Assembly (NCBI GenBank): GCA_963924555.1
Contig: OZ004585.1
Span: forward strand, 1,377,488 to 1,441,487
Source: Crambe crambe
Taxonomy: Eukaryota > Porifera > Demospongiae > Poecilosclerida > Crambeidae
DNA length: 64,000 nucleotides
Direction of reading: 5' to 3'
In this document: positions 44,801 to 54,400 of the stretch, piece by piece
Layout of the letters: each line of letters begins with the position of its first letter
Position numbering within the stretch: the first letter of the stretch is position 1
Translations under genes and position numbers: made by a program
The notes under the pieces: generated by a model
The model's database searches: none
Told to the model about the DNA's origin: nothing
What the model saw: the letters and a program-made list of their open reading frames with translations, nothing else

Positions 44801-45303
44801 GAGTATATTATTTCAACTTGATTTATATTGTTAATAATAACAGGATAATTCCTTTTGTTGTCAAGAAATAAAATGTTTAGAATTGAAACTGAACTCGTTC
44901 CATGATACTTGCTGAATTCCAGAGTACAAGAAGTGATATTAGTAGACGAAATTGTTAGCTCTTTGATGTCTTTAAATACTAAGCGTGCTTGCAGCTGACA
45001 AGTAATTGCTCCAAACTCTGAGTCCAGCAATGGACTAACCTCCAATTCTGTCATATTAAAACTTGTGAGTGTATGACTGCTGGGAATCACATGCAATCCT
45101 GGAAGAAGGTGTAATCTTACTAACCGTTTATTAGACCATAACCTTGAGTTAAACTCGTGAAGATTATAGCAAGGATATAAACTCCTGCCATTCAGAGGAC
45201 ATGATCCATTCGGTGTAACATAGTAGTCCAGAGCATCTGCCTGAGAGATACTCAACAAAAATAATAACAAAATCATGCTAATGACCAGCTTGAATATGAG
45301 CAT
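41854..45303 (-). CDS. Beta-helix ectodomain polytopic membrane protein, 1149 aa (minus type)
   Basis: Single exon. The ATG at 45303 is used because the frame upstream only adds a TTG, and it puts a signal peptide (LVISMILLLFLLSISQADA) at the N-terminus. Residues about 30-470 are a right-handed parallel beta-helix of the polymorphic-outer-membrane-protein type, with repeated GGAI/GGAV and FxxN motifs (NNTASLGGALHS, NSAEDSGGAVYL). A Cys-rich region follows (about 500-720: CSVGFEQ, HRSGILCGSC, GGSKCLQC). The rest is a membrane domain of roughly 8-10 hydrophobic segments (SRYAFIWLTVLFAVAG, TWLQFVFPLYIWLLVGAI, HIPLFIIALLVLLILFLPYT) and a tail of about 60 residues. Families with this layout are known as uncharacterised proteins in invertebrates; function unknown, probably a surface receptor or adhesion protein. 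Divergently paired with the 45993 gene. Confidence 0.88.
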   Translation of the reverse strand: MLIFKLVISMILLLFLLSISQADALDYYVTPNGSCPLNGRSLYPCYNLHEFNSRLWSNKRLVRLHLLPGLHVIPSSHTLTSFNMTELEVSPLLDSEFGAITCQLQARLVFKDIKELTISSTNITSCTLEFSKYHGTSSVSILNILFLDNKRNYPVIINNINQVEIIYSEFHSNNGAISCANSSIIIHKSVFLGNHRQTANFGVLHFKLTHVALTDSGFSNNTASLGGALHSDSSIIDITNTVFLDNHARKFGGAIFSYKSRLTMTKCDFEHNSAEDSGGAVYLQEYIGGTPIGVHYHSFIADSNFISNHAGRSGGGVYFHNSYKILMEFIGGSSKFNSAGSGGFAYFHSSTIRFTDYFITSNRALVNGGAVFIDDSSITYYRSCNITHNIAQGNGGAMYVINSDMSLLNASIVDLSDNVAKSSSSKGGAIFFLDKYCVKNYGPNSKCLVRVGTHYNNKSHFIFKNNTASQGSVLYGGLLDRCEPADVITPLGTTMRLFKDISRYDDTIPLGITSEPLSVCFCRDGFQPDCSKKEFNARKIRGETLSIAVAVLDQDENPVPGFVRAGYSDVSAQLGKGEERREIGNECENLHYHVYAKESVATLVLKPEGPCRDSSLSVITINVTVLPCSVGFEQKKDRCICDRRLTKYFNISLCDIETNSIERKQLIWLRYDEDNLKIYRNCPFDYCKSTDDVISISNPDSQCANHRSGILCGSCRNNYSIVLGGSKCLQCTSSRYAFIWLTVLFAVAGVVLVTFLLICNITISAGTLNGLIFYANTLSISGLTSLNYCSIHPILSVFISWVNLDLGIETCFYSGMDAYYKTWLQFVFPLYIWLLVGAIIIASYYSSTAMKIFGRNSIAILATLFLLSYSKILQTIITVFTFTQVLEGRADDVTDQLTPYRVWTYDGNIDYLKGRHIPLFIIALLVLLILFLPYTLVLIFGQCIRSLPPKRGLRWIHSTAFISILDAYHAPYNKKHRYWTGLMLLTRCFLFLTFAANYKDTALLTNMYTLALVLTGILTVKTFATEIYKNIYMNLLEFCFLLNLGILSATLHYLDSRGKSDDSLCNGITVSISVSFFIFFGILAYHVYLQIRKLKYYKAFVQFLARKRNEATLHTQLVEERTTRKNNTAPNKTAMAELREALLESGERK

Positions 45304-45992
45304 CAAAGATTTTTTCTCTGTTTTTGCTACTCAGTGCTGCTTTTAAGGGAGTCCTCTAGGTTACTTCCTTGCCATATTAGGCCCTAAATAAAAGAATCGA
45401 ATAGAAAAACTTCTAGACAGTATACCTAGCTACTTTCCCAACTTTAGAATGTTTTTCTGATCTATTCTGCTCAAGCCAATTTTGTAACTTCAGAATGCAT
45501 AATTGGTCCACAAGATGCTTTTGAAGTTTTTCCAAAGGGTAGCTAGCTATCTATATTTTATAGCCAACTTTCTAAACGATCTATTATTCAGCTATTAGCT
45601 TTCAAAAGATGGGTTTATAATAATTAGCTATTATGCCAAAAGATAGAGAATAAGAGGTTTATAATAATTAGTTATTATGCCAAAAGATAAAGAATAAGAG
45701 GTTTATAATAATTAGCTATTATATGCCAAAAGATAGAGAATAAGAGGCTTATAATGATTAGCTATTATATGCCAAAAGATAAAGAATAAGAGGTTTATAA
45801 TAATTAGCTATTGAATAAGTAACTTTCCCAACTCATTTCTAAGATCATAATAACTAAACTCTTTACTTTCAATTTATGAATAGCCCTGATTGAACTTCTC
45901 ATGCATGAATTCTTTTACACTGCTATAAATTAGAGCCAAGTCAGATAAATCATAAGAGACTGTTTAAGATCACTAGTCAGCTAGCTAAAAGG
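45304..45992. promoter_or_regulatory. Divergent promoter region between paired membrane-protein genes
   Basis: The 689-bp spacer between two head-to-head genes must carry both promoters. For the plus gene a TATAAAT lies at 45924-45930, 69 bp before the ATG, and the 90 bp before the ATG are nearly identical in the second pair at 55.7 kb. The minus-gene side (45304-45390) is also conserved at 54949-55035. The middle differs, mainly because of a minisatellite. Confidence 0.6.
45612..45831. repeat. 44-46 bp minisatellite in the divergent promoter
   Basis: Units begin GGTTTATAATAATTAGCTAT at 45612, 45656, 45700, 45746 (variant) and 45792, followed by ATGCCAAAAGATAGAGAATA. The second gene pair has only a single, partial unit at the equivalent place (about 55551-55580). 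Confidence 0.9.
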
Positions 45993-48900
45993 ATGAATTT
46001 CCTGTTGATCTTATTGACATTAGCTCAAGCACATAAAACAGCTGCTCTGATCCACTACATCACACCTATTTCCACTGAGAACGAAACTTGTACTGTGAAT
46101 GGCACGAATTTAAGACCTTGTTATCAACTTTACCAATTTAATTCAATGTCATTTTCTAGTGAAAAAGTATTACTACTTATTCTACCAGGAGTACATATGA
46201 TTCCTAACAATCACACTTTCAAAGCATTGAATTTAAAGGAACTAGAATTTGAATCGTATCTTGAAGCTGAAAAAGAAACAATTAACTGCCAGCAAACTCG
46301 ATTGCTATTTCAAAACATTGGAGTCCTAACAGTTCGATCATTAAAGTTTTCTTCTTGCACTTTAGACATTATTCATGTGCAAGGTCATGATCTGGAGAGA
46401 AGCAGGATTGTTCCTGAAATTGATATTGTCCAGTGCATATTTGTTGACAACAGTTTTGATTATCCTGTGAATATCAAAGATGTAAGAGCTTCAATAATCA
46501 GATGTGAATTTTATTCCAATAATGGTGCCATATCTGCTGCATCATCCATTAAATCAGCAGTTGTAACTCTTGACATAGTTCTTACTAATTTCATGGATAA
46601 TAATTGCAGAGAAGGTAAGGTTGGGACTCTTCATACTGAATCAGTTCGCCTTACTTTAATTTCAAGCAACTTTACTAAAAATACTGCAGCTTTAGGTGGG
46701 GCGATTTATTCCAATTCATCACAGATCGGAATGAAGAACAGTATTTTCATTGCAAATCATGCAAACATCTCAGGTGGTGCAATGTATTGCATTTCTTCTC
46801 AAGTGATAATGAATTCTTCTCAGTTTGAAAACAATTCTGCAGATAAAAGTGGAGGTGGACTGTATATTATAAGGAGCCGTACACTTATTTTTGAGTCACA
46901 ATTAGTTTTCAACACAGCAAAAGACAGTGGTGGTGCAATACACTGTGATGAGACCAATAATGCACAGTATGTCGCACTATTCAATGGCTCTGCAGCTTTC
47001 AACACTGCCGAAAATGGTGGATTTGCATATCTTTCAAAATGTTATATAGTAATATATGATAATAGTCAATATGCCATCAGTAGCAACAGAGCACTATTGA
47101 AAGGAGGAGCCATATTTTCTGATAATTCTATTGTTAGCTCCCGTAATGCCTTCTGCAACATCACACGAAATACTGCCAAAGATAGTGGTGGGGCATTGTA
47201 TTTGAGAAATTCTAACATATTAATTATGAATACTTCTACCGTCTTTTTCATGAACAACAGTGCATTATCTCCAAGAGGTAAAGGTGGAGCTATTTTCGTT
47301 CTTGATGACGATTGCGAAAAGGTGATTGGTCCAGCCTCAATTTGCTTTGCTTATCTTGATTACAACAGATATAATAAAACACCCTTTGTTTTTTTGAATA
47401 ATGAAGCCAATGAAGGTTCAGTACTCTATGGTGGTCTATTGGACAGGTGCACACCAGTACCAGATGGTGATTACCCACTAGGAATCGGACTGAAGACATT
47501 CAAACATTTTTCTGATTATGAACAAACTCCACTGGCCATAACATCGGAAACAGTAAAGTTATGTGTATGCATCAATGGGACAACTCCAGATTGTAGTATC
47601 AATAAGGAAGTAAGTTCTACAAAGATGAGAGGAGAAACACTAACTGTGACAATAGCAGCATTGGATCAGGATGACCAATCAGCACCAGCAACAGTTATGG
47701 CAAGTTACAAGGAAATATCAGCACAGATAGGCGAAGGAGAAGAGAGAAGTTATATATTTAATAAATGTGAAGACGTACACTATCATATCTACTCTAAAAA
47801 ATCTACAGCAACTTTGGTTCTGGAGCCAGAAGGTCCTTGTGGAAACACCCCACTGTCTATTATTACTATTAACATCTCAATGATGCCATGCAGTGTAGGA
47901 TTTGAACAAGATACTGACAGATGTGTATGCGATAGAAGACTTTTACACATAGAAGAGTGCAATATTGATACTCGATCCATCCAAAAAAATAAATCAATTT
48001 GGTTAAGATACGATGAAAAATATCTTAAAATCTCTGAAAGCTGTCCTTTTGATTACTGTAAAGATGATGCTATCGATATTTCTTTCCCAGATAATCAATG
48101 TGCTAATCATCGGAGCGGGATATTGTGTGGATCATGTCAAAATAACTATAGCATTGTGCTTGGAGGGTCAAAATGCTTGCAGTGTATGAGCTCCAAGTAT
48201 TCTTTCATTTGGTTGACAGTTCTGTTTGCTGTGGCAGGAGTAGTGCTAGTAACGTTCTTGTTAGTCTGCAACATAACCGTTTCTGCAGGAACTCTCAATG
48301 GACTGATATTTTATGCTAACACTCTCTCCATCAGTGGACTAACAAGTCTCAACTATTGTTCCATTCATCCAATACTCTCCATCTTTATAGCATGGGTTAA
48401 TCTAGATCTGGGAATCGAGACATGTTTTTATTCGGGTATGGATGCCTATTACAAGACTTGGCTGCAGTTTGTCTTTCCTCTTTATATTTGGCTTCTTGTG
48501 GGGGCGATCATGATAGCAAGTTACTACTCATCGACTGCTATGAAAATATTCGGCAGGAACAGCATAGCCATTTTGGCTACTCTCTTTCTCTTGTCATACA
48601 GCAAGATACTGCAGACTATCATCACAGTGTTCACATTCACTCAAGTATTGGAAGGTAGAGCAGATGATGTGACAGATCAGCTTACTCCCTACAAAGTCTG
48701 GACCTATGATGGCAATATTGACTACTTGAAAGGGAGGCACATTCCTCTGTTCGTTGTAGCCTTGCTGGTTCTTTTGATTCTCTTTCTTCCCTACACACTG
48801 GTACTGATATTTGGCCAATGTTTACGTTCAATGCCACCAAAGCGAAGATTAAGATGGATACAAAATACAGCCTTCATCTCCTTCCTAAACACCTATCATG

Positions 48901-49475
48901 CACCTTACAACAAAAAACATCGCTATTGGACTGGGTTATTGTTACTGATACGCTGTGTTTTATATTCTGTATTTGCCAGCAGTTACAAAAGTAATGCTTA
49001 TGCATTATTAACAAATGTGTACACAATGACTCTTGTTCTTTCAGGAGTACTCACCATCCAGACATTCTCTACAAGGATTTATAAGCAATTCCACAACAGC
49101 ATGCTCGAACTTTGCTTTCTGCTCAATTTAGTGGTCTTATCAATGACTCTCCATTACCTTAAGGGTAAGGGAAGTAATGCTGATGCCCTATGCAACAGTA
49201 TAACTGCTTCTATCTCGATAAGTTTCGTGATTCTTATTGGCATTTTCATCTATCATGCCCATCTCCAGATGAAAAAGTTTCCATTTTATATATCGCTTCA
49301 GAATTTTTTGCTTGAGAGATGTCATAAAGGTCAACTTCAAACTCCCCTAGTTGAAGAACCTGTAGGAGATAATCCCAAGGAACTGTACGATGCTTCAGTC
49401 AACAAACAGCCAACCACAACAATGATAGAGCTACCCAAATTAGTGCAACAAGAAGAAGAAAAAGACATGAGCTAA
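45993..49475 (+). CDS. Beta-helix ectodomain polytopic membrane protein, 1160 aa (plus type)
   Basis: Single exon starting with a signal peptide (FLLILLTLAQAHKTAA). Beta-helix repeats at about 60-470 (NNGAISAAS, NTAALGGAIYSNSS, ADKSGGGLYI). A Cys-rich linker (CSVGFEQDTDRCVC, HRSGILCGSCQNN) and a membrane domain closely similar to the minus type (GMDAYYKTWLQFVFPLYIW) follow. The ectodomains of the two types are much more diverged than their membrane domains. The cytoplasmic tail differs completely from the minus type and contains PKELYD (residues 1128-1133, bases 49374-49391), which fits the TRAF6-binding consensus PxExx(acidic/aromatic). Tail cytosolic location is inferred. A relic of this type is at 12.6 kb. 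Confidence 0.88.
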   Translation: MNFLLILLTLAQAHKTAALIHYITPISTENETCTVNGTNLRPCYQLYQFNSMSFSSEKVLLLILPGVHMIPNNHTFKALNLKELEFESYLEAEKETINCQQTRLLFQNIGVLTVRSLKFSSCTLDIIHVQGHDLERSRIVPEIDIVQCIFVDNSFDYPVNIKDVRASIIRCEFYSNNGAISAASSIKSAVVTLDIVLTNFMDNNCREGKVGTLHTESVRLTLISSNFTKNTAALGGAIYSNSSQIGMKNSIFIANHANISGGAMYCISSQVIMNSSQFENNSADKSGGGLYIIRSRTLIFESQLVFNTAKDSGGAIHCDETNNAQYVALFNGSAAFNTAENGGFAYLSKCYIVIYDNSQYAISSNRALLKGGAIFSDNSIVSSRNAFCNITRNTAKDSGGALYLRNSNILIMNTSTVFFMNNSALSPRGKGGAIFVLDDDCEKVIGPASICFAYLDYNRYNKTPFVFLNNEANEGSVLYGGLLDRCTPVPDGDYPLGIGLKTFKHFSDYEQTPLAITSETVKLCVCINGTTPDCSINKEVSSTKMRGETLTVTIAALDQDDQSAPATVMASYKEISAQIGEGEERSYIFNKCEDVHYHIYSKKSTATLVLEPEGPCGNTPLSIITINISMMPCSVGFEQDTDRCVCDRRLLHIEECNIDTRSIQKNKSIWLRYDEKYLKISESCPFDYCKDDAIDISFPDNQCANHRSGILCGSCQNNYSIVLGGSKCLQCMSSKYSFIWLTVLFAVAGVVLVTFLLVCNITVSAGTLNGLIFYANTLSISGLTSLNYCSIHPILSIFIAWVNLDLGIETCFYSGMDAYYKTWLQFVFPLYIWLLVGAIMIASYYSSTAMKIFGRNSIAILATLFLLSYSKILQTIITVFTFTQVLEGRADDVTDQLTPYKVWTYDGNIDYLKGRHIPLFVVALLVLLILFLPYTLVLIFGQCLRSMPPKRRLRWIQNTAFISFLNTYHAPYNKKHRYWTGLLLLIRCVLYSVFASSYKSNAYALLTNVYTMTLVLSGVLTIQTFSTRIYKQFHNSMLELCFLLNLVVLSMTLHYLKGKGSNADALCNSITASISISFVILIGIFIYHAHLQMKKFPFYISLQNFLLERCHKGQLQTPLVEEPVGDNPKELYDASVNKQPTTTMIELPKLVQQEEEKDMS

Positions 49476-49878
49476 TCAGTAGGAAGTCAAAGTCGATACC
49501 CATAACAATTATGTGTGCAATTACTATAGAAATTAAGTACCATTATGTGTGCAATACATTTAGTATAATAACCATTATGTGTGTGCAAATAATAATACCA
49601 CAGTAGGAATTCAGTTGTACCTATGGCCTTTAGCTAATGAACTCACAAAATTTCAGGAAAGATGGGATCATTGGAGCATTTTAATTTTAATGCTTTAACT
49701 CTTTCTGTTTTTTGTATTAAACTGGCATTATCGTTACAACTACACTGATTTCCTTGTAGCTAGTAGCTGCATACTTGCATGTGACCATGCTTGTTGCCAT
49801 TGTGACAACTAGTACCTCCATGTGACTGTGTATGATAACTGACAGTCCTTTGAAGAAGTTTGGTAGCTATAACTAACC
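49476..49878. other. Spacer between membrane-protein gene and TRAF-like copy
   Basis: Noncoding; duplicated at 59238-59682. It contains repeated ATTATGTGTGCAAT words just after the stop codon. The last 90 bp resemble the 5' flank of the 40.2 kb TRAF-like gene. Confidence 0.5.
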
Positions 49879-51084
49879 ATGGCTTCTAAGTCAGAGAAAG
49901 AAGTGAACGGCCATGTACCTGAAGCAAGCGATTCTCTGAAGTGTTTGATCTGTTTAGCAGTGGCTAGAGATCCATGGTAGTATGGGAAGTGTGGTATGCT
50001 ATTCTGTGAGAAATGCTTGGATGAGTATGAAAAAGACAAGCCTTGTCCCAATTGCAAGATGGAGAAAGCCGAGTACTTGGAAGACAATAAGAGTGAGTGA
50101 AAGTGAGATAGTGAAGTTAACATAACCAGCTAGCTATACAGTGAAAAACCTCCAATAAAGGACACTCTGAAAGAGGACAAACCTCTCAACAAAGGACAAT
50201 CTAAAAGTACCTTAACCTCTCTACAATGGTAAAAGATCGGGTCCTAAGTGTGTCCATTACTTGGAGGTTCCAATGTAAAAGTGATTCAATATTGTAAACC
50301 TATAATAACTAAAACGATTATTACGCATGTGCATAGGTAAAAGAGAGATCGAAATTCTCAGTGTTAAATGTGATAATGTCAAGGGAGGGTGCCAGTGGTG
50401 TGGATCACTTGCCTCACTTGACGATCATCTTAAATCATTTGTGAGTACAATATGACATCGTGCAAGTATAAGAGCATCGGATGTGACGTGCAACTGATAA
50501 GAAAAATCATGGGGGCACATGAGCAGGACGATAAGGCACACCTCCATCAGGCTCTCAGTACTGTGGTTAAACTGCAAGAGGATCAAAAGAAATCAGCTAA
50601 TGCTATAGCACTATTAAAGAGAGGATCTATCGTCTTCAAAGTTACTGATTATGAAAGGAAAAGGGCTAACAATGAGATAGTTTTATCACGGTCTTTTTAT
50701 ACTGCTGATGGGTACAACATGTGCATTGAGGTGGACACTAATGGGGATGGCGAGGGCAAGGGGACACACATCTCAGTCTACAAGCGTATCTTGAAAGGTG
50801 ACTATGATGAGGAATTAAGTTGGCCATTTATCGGAACTGTCAAGTTTGAGCTGCTGAATCAGTTGGAAGATGCAAACCACCATCACGTGTCAACAAACAT
50901 TTCTAAGGAAAATAAAGCATGCATTGGAGGTACCTCTTGGGGTAGCACTATGTTCATCCCCCAGTCTAAGCTCTCTCATGATCCAGTTAACAACACACAG
51001 TACCTGAAGGACAACAGTCTGTATTTCAGAGTAACAGTCGAAATATCTGATCGTAAGCCTTGGCTGGAGTGCACTCCAACTTGA
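49879..51084 (+). pseudogene. Copy of the short TRAF-like gene with nonsense and frameshift lesions
   Basis: Corresponds to the 40233 gene. The RING exon has a TAG at 49978 where other copies read CAG (WQHG), and it lacks the DCNF part of the N-terminus. In exon 2 a run of four A in the parent (CTTAAAATC) is three A here (about 50430), shifting the frame to a TGA. Downstream of that, an ATG at 50452 could still open 210 codons covering the last zinc finger and the complete MATH domain, so a truncated MATH protein cannot be excluded. Confidence 0.8.
50139..50276. mobile_element. CAGTGGAACC-family MITE copy in the pseudogene intron
   Basis: Left end CAGTGAAAAACCTCC, right end GGAGGTTCCAATG, AAAGGACA interior; positional counterpart of the copy at 40487. 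Confidence 0.65.
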
Positions 51085-51495
51085 ACACCCCCTTGCATGG
51101 TTCAACGATCATTGCTCAATAGTAAATCCATATGAACCTTCCCGAGTTTATGCAAATGAAAATAAAGTATGAACTGAACAAGCACATCACACTGATGGAA
51201 TTAATAATATTATCTTCTAATAGCTAGTTATTTGAAACTTGCTGTGCACACTCAATGTTATCTAGGAAGAAAAAATATCTATAAAAGTAGGGAAGTTGTA
51301 AGCTGTGGACATACCCTCCTTCTGTGACCCCCTGTGTGCCCCCTGGATCCACCCCGAAGTGTGTCACAAAAAATTATTATTGAAAAAGAAGGGGTGCATT
51401 GTATAATGATGCTAAAATTACTTATACGTAAGTGCATGATTAATAAAAATGCCTGCATGGGTAGTTTAAATGAAATGTAGGGGTAGTTACTAGTA
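51085..51495. other. Convergent intergenic spacer, second copy
   Basis: Copy of the 41454-41853 spacer with scattered differences. No feature of its own. Confidence 0.5.
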
Positions 51496-54400
51496 TCATT
51501 TTCTTTCACCACTCTCCAATAATGCTTCACGTAATTCAGCCATTGCTGTTTTGTTTGGTGCTGTATTATTCTTTCTTGCGATTCCTTCCTCGACTAATTG
51601 AGTATGAAGTGTTGCTTCATTTCGTTTTCTGGCAAGAAACTGCACAAACGCTTTGTAGTACTTCAGTTTTCTTATTCGAAGGTAGACATGATAGGCAAGA
51701 ATACCAAAGAAAATGAAGAAGCTAACAGAAATTGAAACAGTTATACCGTTACATAAAGAGTCATCACTTTTGCCTCTGCTATCCAAGTAATGCAAAGTTG
51801 CTGATAAGATTCCTAAATTGAGAAGAAAACAAAGCTCCAGTAAATTCATATAGATATTTTCATAGATTTCCCTAGCAAAGGTCTTAACAGTTAATATTCC
51901 TGTAAGGACAAGAGCTAATGTATACATGTTTGTCAGCAATGCAGTATCTTTGTAGTTCGCAGCGAATGTAAGGAATAAGAAACAGCGTGTTAGTAACATT
52001 AATCCAGTCCAATAGCGATGCTTTTTGTTGTAAGGAGCATGGTATGCGTCTAGGATGGAGATGAAGGCTGTACTGTGAATCCATCTCAATCCTCGTTTTG
52101 GTGGCAGTGAACGTATACATTGGCCAAATATCAGTACCAGTGTGTAGGGAAGAAAAAGAATCAAAAGAACCAGAAAAGATATGATAAACAGAGGAATGTG
52201 CCTCCCTTTCAAGTAGTCGATATTGCCATCATAGGTCCAGACTTTGTAGGGAGTCAGCTGATCTGTCACATCATCTGCTCTGCCTTCCAATACTTGAGTG
52301 AATGTGAACACTGTGATGATAGTCTGCAGTATCTTGCTGTATGACAAGAGAAAGAGAGTAGCCAAAATGGCTATGCTGTTCCTGCCAAATATTTTCATAG
52401 CAGTCGATGAGTAGTAACTTGCTATTATGATCGCCCCCACAAGAAGCCAAATATAAAGAGGAAAGACGAACTGCAGCCAAGTCTTGTAATAGGCATCCAT
52501 ACCAGAATAAAAACATGTCTCGATTCCAAGATCTAGATTAACCCATGATATGAAGACGAAGAGTATTGGATGAATGGAACAATAGTTGAGACTTGTTAGT
52601 CCACTGATGGAGAGAGTGTTTGCATAAAATATCAGTCCATTGAGAGTTCCTGCAGAAACGGTTATGTTGCAGACTAACAAGAACGTTACTAGCACTACTC
52701 CTGCCACAGCGAACAGAACTGTCAACCAAATGAAAGCATACTTGGAGCTCGTGCACTGCAAGCATTTTGACCCTCCAAGCGCAATGCTATAGTTGTTTTG
52801 ACATGAGCCACACAATATCCCACTGCGATGATTAGCACATTGACTGTCTGGGTTGGAAATACTGATAACATCGTCTGTGCTTTTACAGTAATCGAAGGGA
52901 CAGTTTCTATATATTTTCAGATTATCTTCATCGTATCTCAACCAAATCAGTTGCTTTCTTTCAATAGAATTAGTCTCGATATCGCAAAGTGAAATATTAA
53001 AATATTTGGTTAATCTTCTGTCGCAGATGCACCTGTCCTTCTTCTGTTCAAACCCTACAGAGCATGGTAGCACTGTAACATTAATGGTGATGACAGATAA
53101 CGAGGAGTCTCTACACGGTCCCTCAGGTTTAAGTACCAATGTTGCTACAGATTCTTTGGCATAAACATGATAGTGGAGATTCTCACATTCATTGCTAATT
53201 TCTCTCCTTTCTTCTCCTTTGCCTAGCTGTGCTGATATATCGCTATAACCTGCTCTTACAAAGCCTGGAACTGGATTTTCGTCCTGATCCAATACAGCAA
53301 CAGCTATACTCAAAGTCTCTCCCCGTACTTTTCTGGCATTGAATTCTTTTTTACTGCAATCAGGCTGGAATCCATCTCTGCAGAAACACACATTAAGCGG
53401 TTCTGATGTTATTTCGAGTGGAATTGTATCATCATATCGTGAAATATCTTTGAATAGTCTCATTGCCGTTCCCAATGGTGTGATGGTATCAGCTGGTACG
53501 CATCTGTCTAGCAAACCACCATAGAGGACTGAACCTTGGCTTGCTGTGTTGTTCTTAAATATGAAATGAGATTTGTTGTTGTAATGGGTGCCTACTCTTA
53601 CAAGACACTCACCGTCTGGTCCATAATTTTTTACACAATATTTATCAAGAAAAAAAATTGCTCCACCTTTACCGCTTGAGGACTTGACGACATTATCGGA
53701 TAGATTAACAATAGATGCATTTAGTAAGATGATGTTTGAATTGATAACGTACATTGCCCCTCCATTTCCCTGAGCAATATTGTGTGTTATATTGCAGGAT
53801 CTATAGAAAACTCTGGATGAATCATCTATAAAAAGTGCTCCTCCATTAACTAATGCTCTGTTGCTAGTGATGATGTAATCTGTGAATTGTATAGTGCTTT
53901 TATGAAAGGAAGCAAATCCACCTGATCCAGCCGAATTGAATTTTGAAGAGCCACCGATGAATTCCATCCGGACTGAGTCAAGTCTACTGAAGTATACACC
54001 ACCCCCACTTCTTCCTGCATGGTTTGATATAAAATTACTGTCAGCAAGAAACGAATGATAGTACACTCCAATTGGATTTCCTCCAATGTAGTCTCGTAAA
54101 TAAACTGCACCTCCTGAATCTTCCGCTGAATTGTGCTTAAAATCACATTTAGTCATAGTCAATTGTGACTTATAACTATAAATAGCACCTCCAAGTTTTC
54201 TTGCATGATTATCCAGAAATACTGTGTTTGTAATGTCTATAATTGATGAACTCGAGTGCAAAGCACCACCTATAAAAGCTGTATTGTTAGAGAATACACT
54301 CTTTGACAATAATACATGAGCTGACTCAAGGTACAAAGCACTGAAATTTGTGCCTTCTTTATGATTTCCAACAATAGCTACAAATAAAGATTCGTGAATT

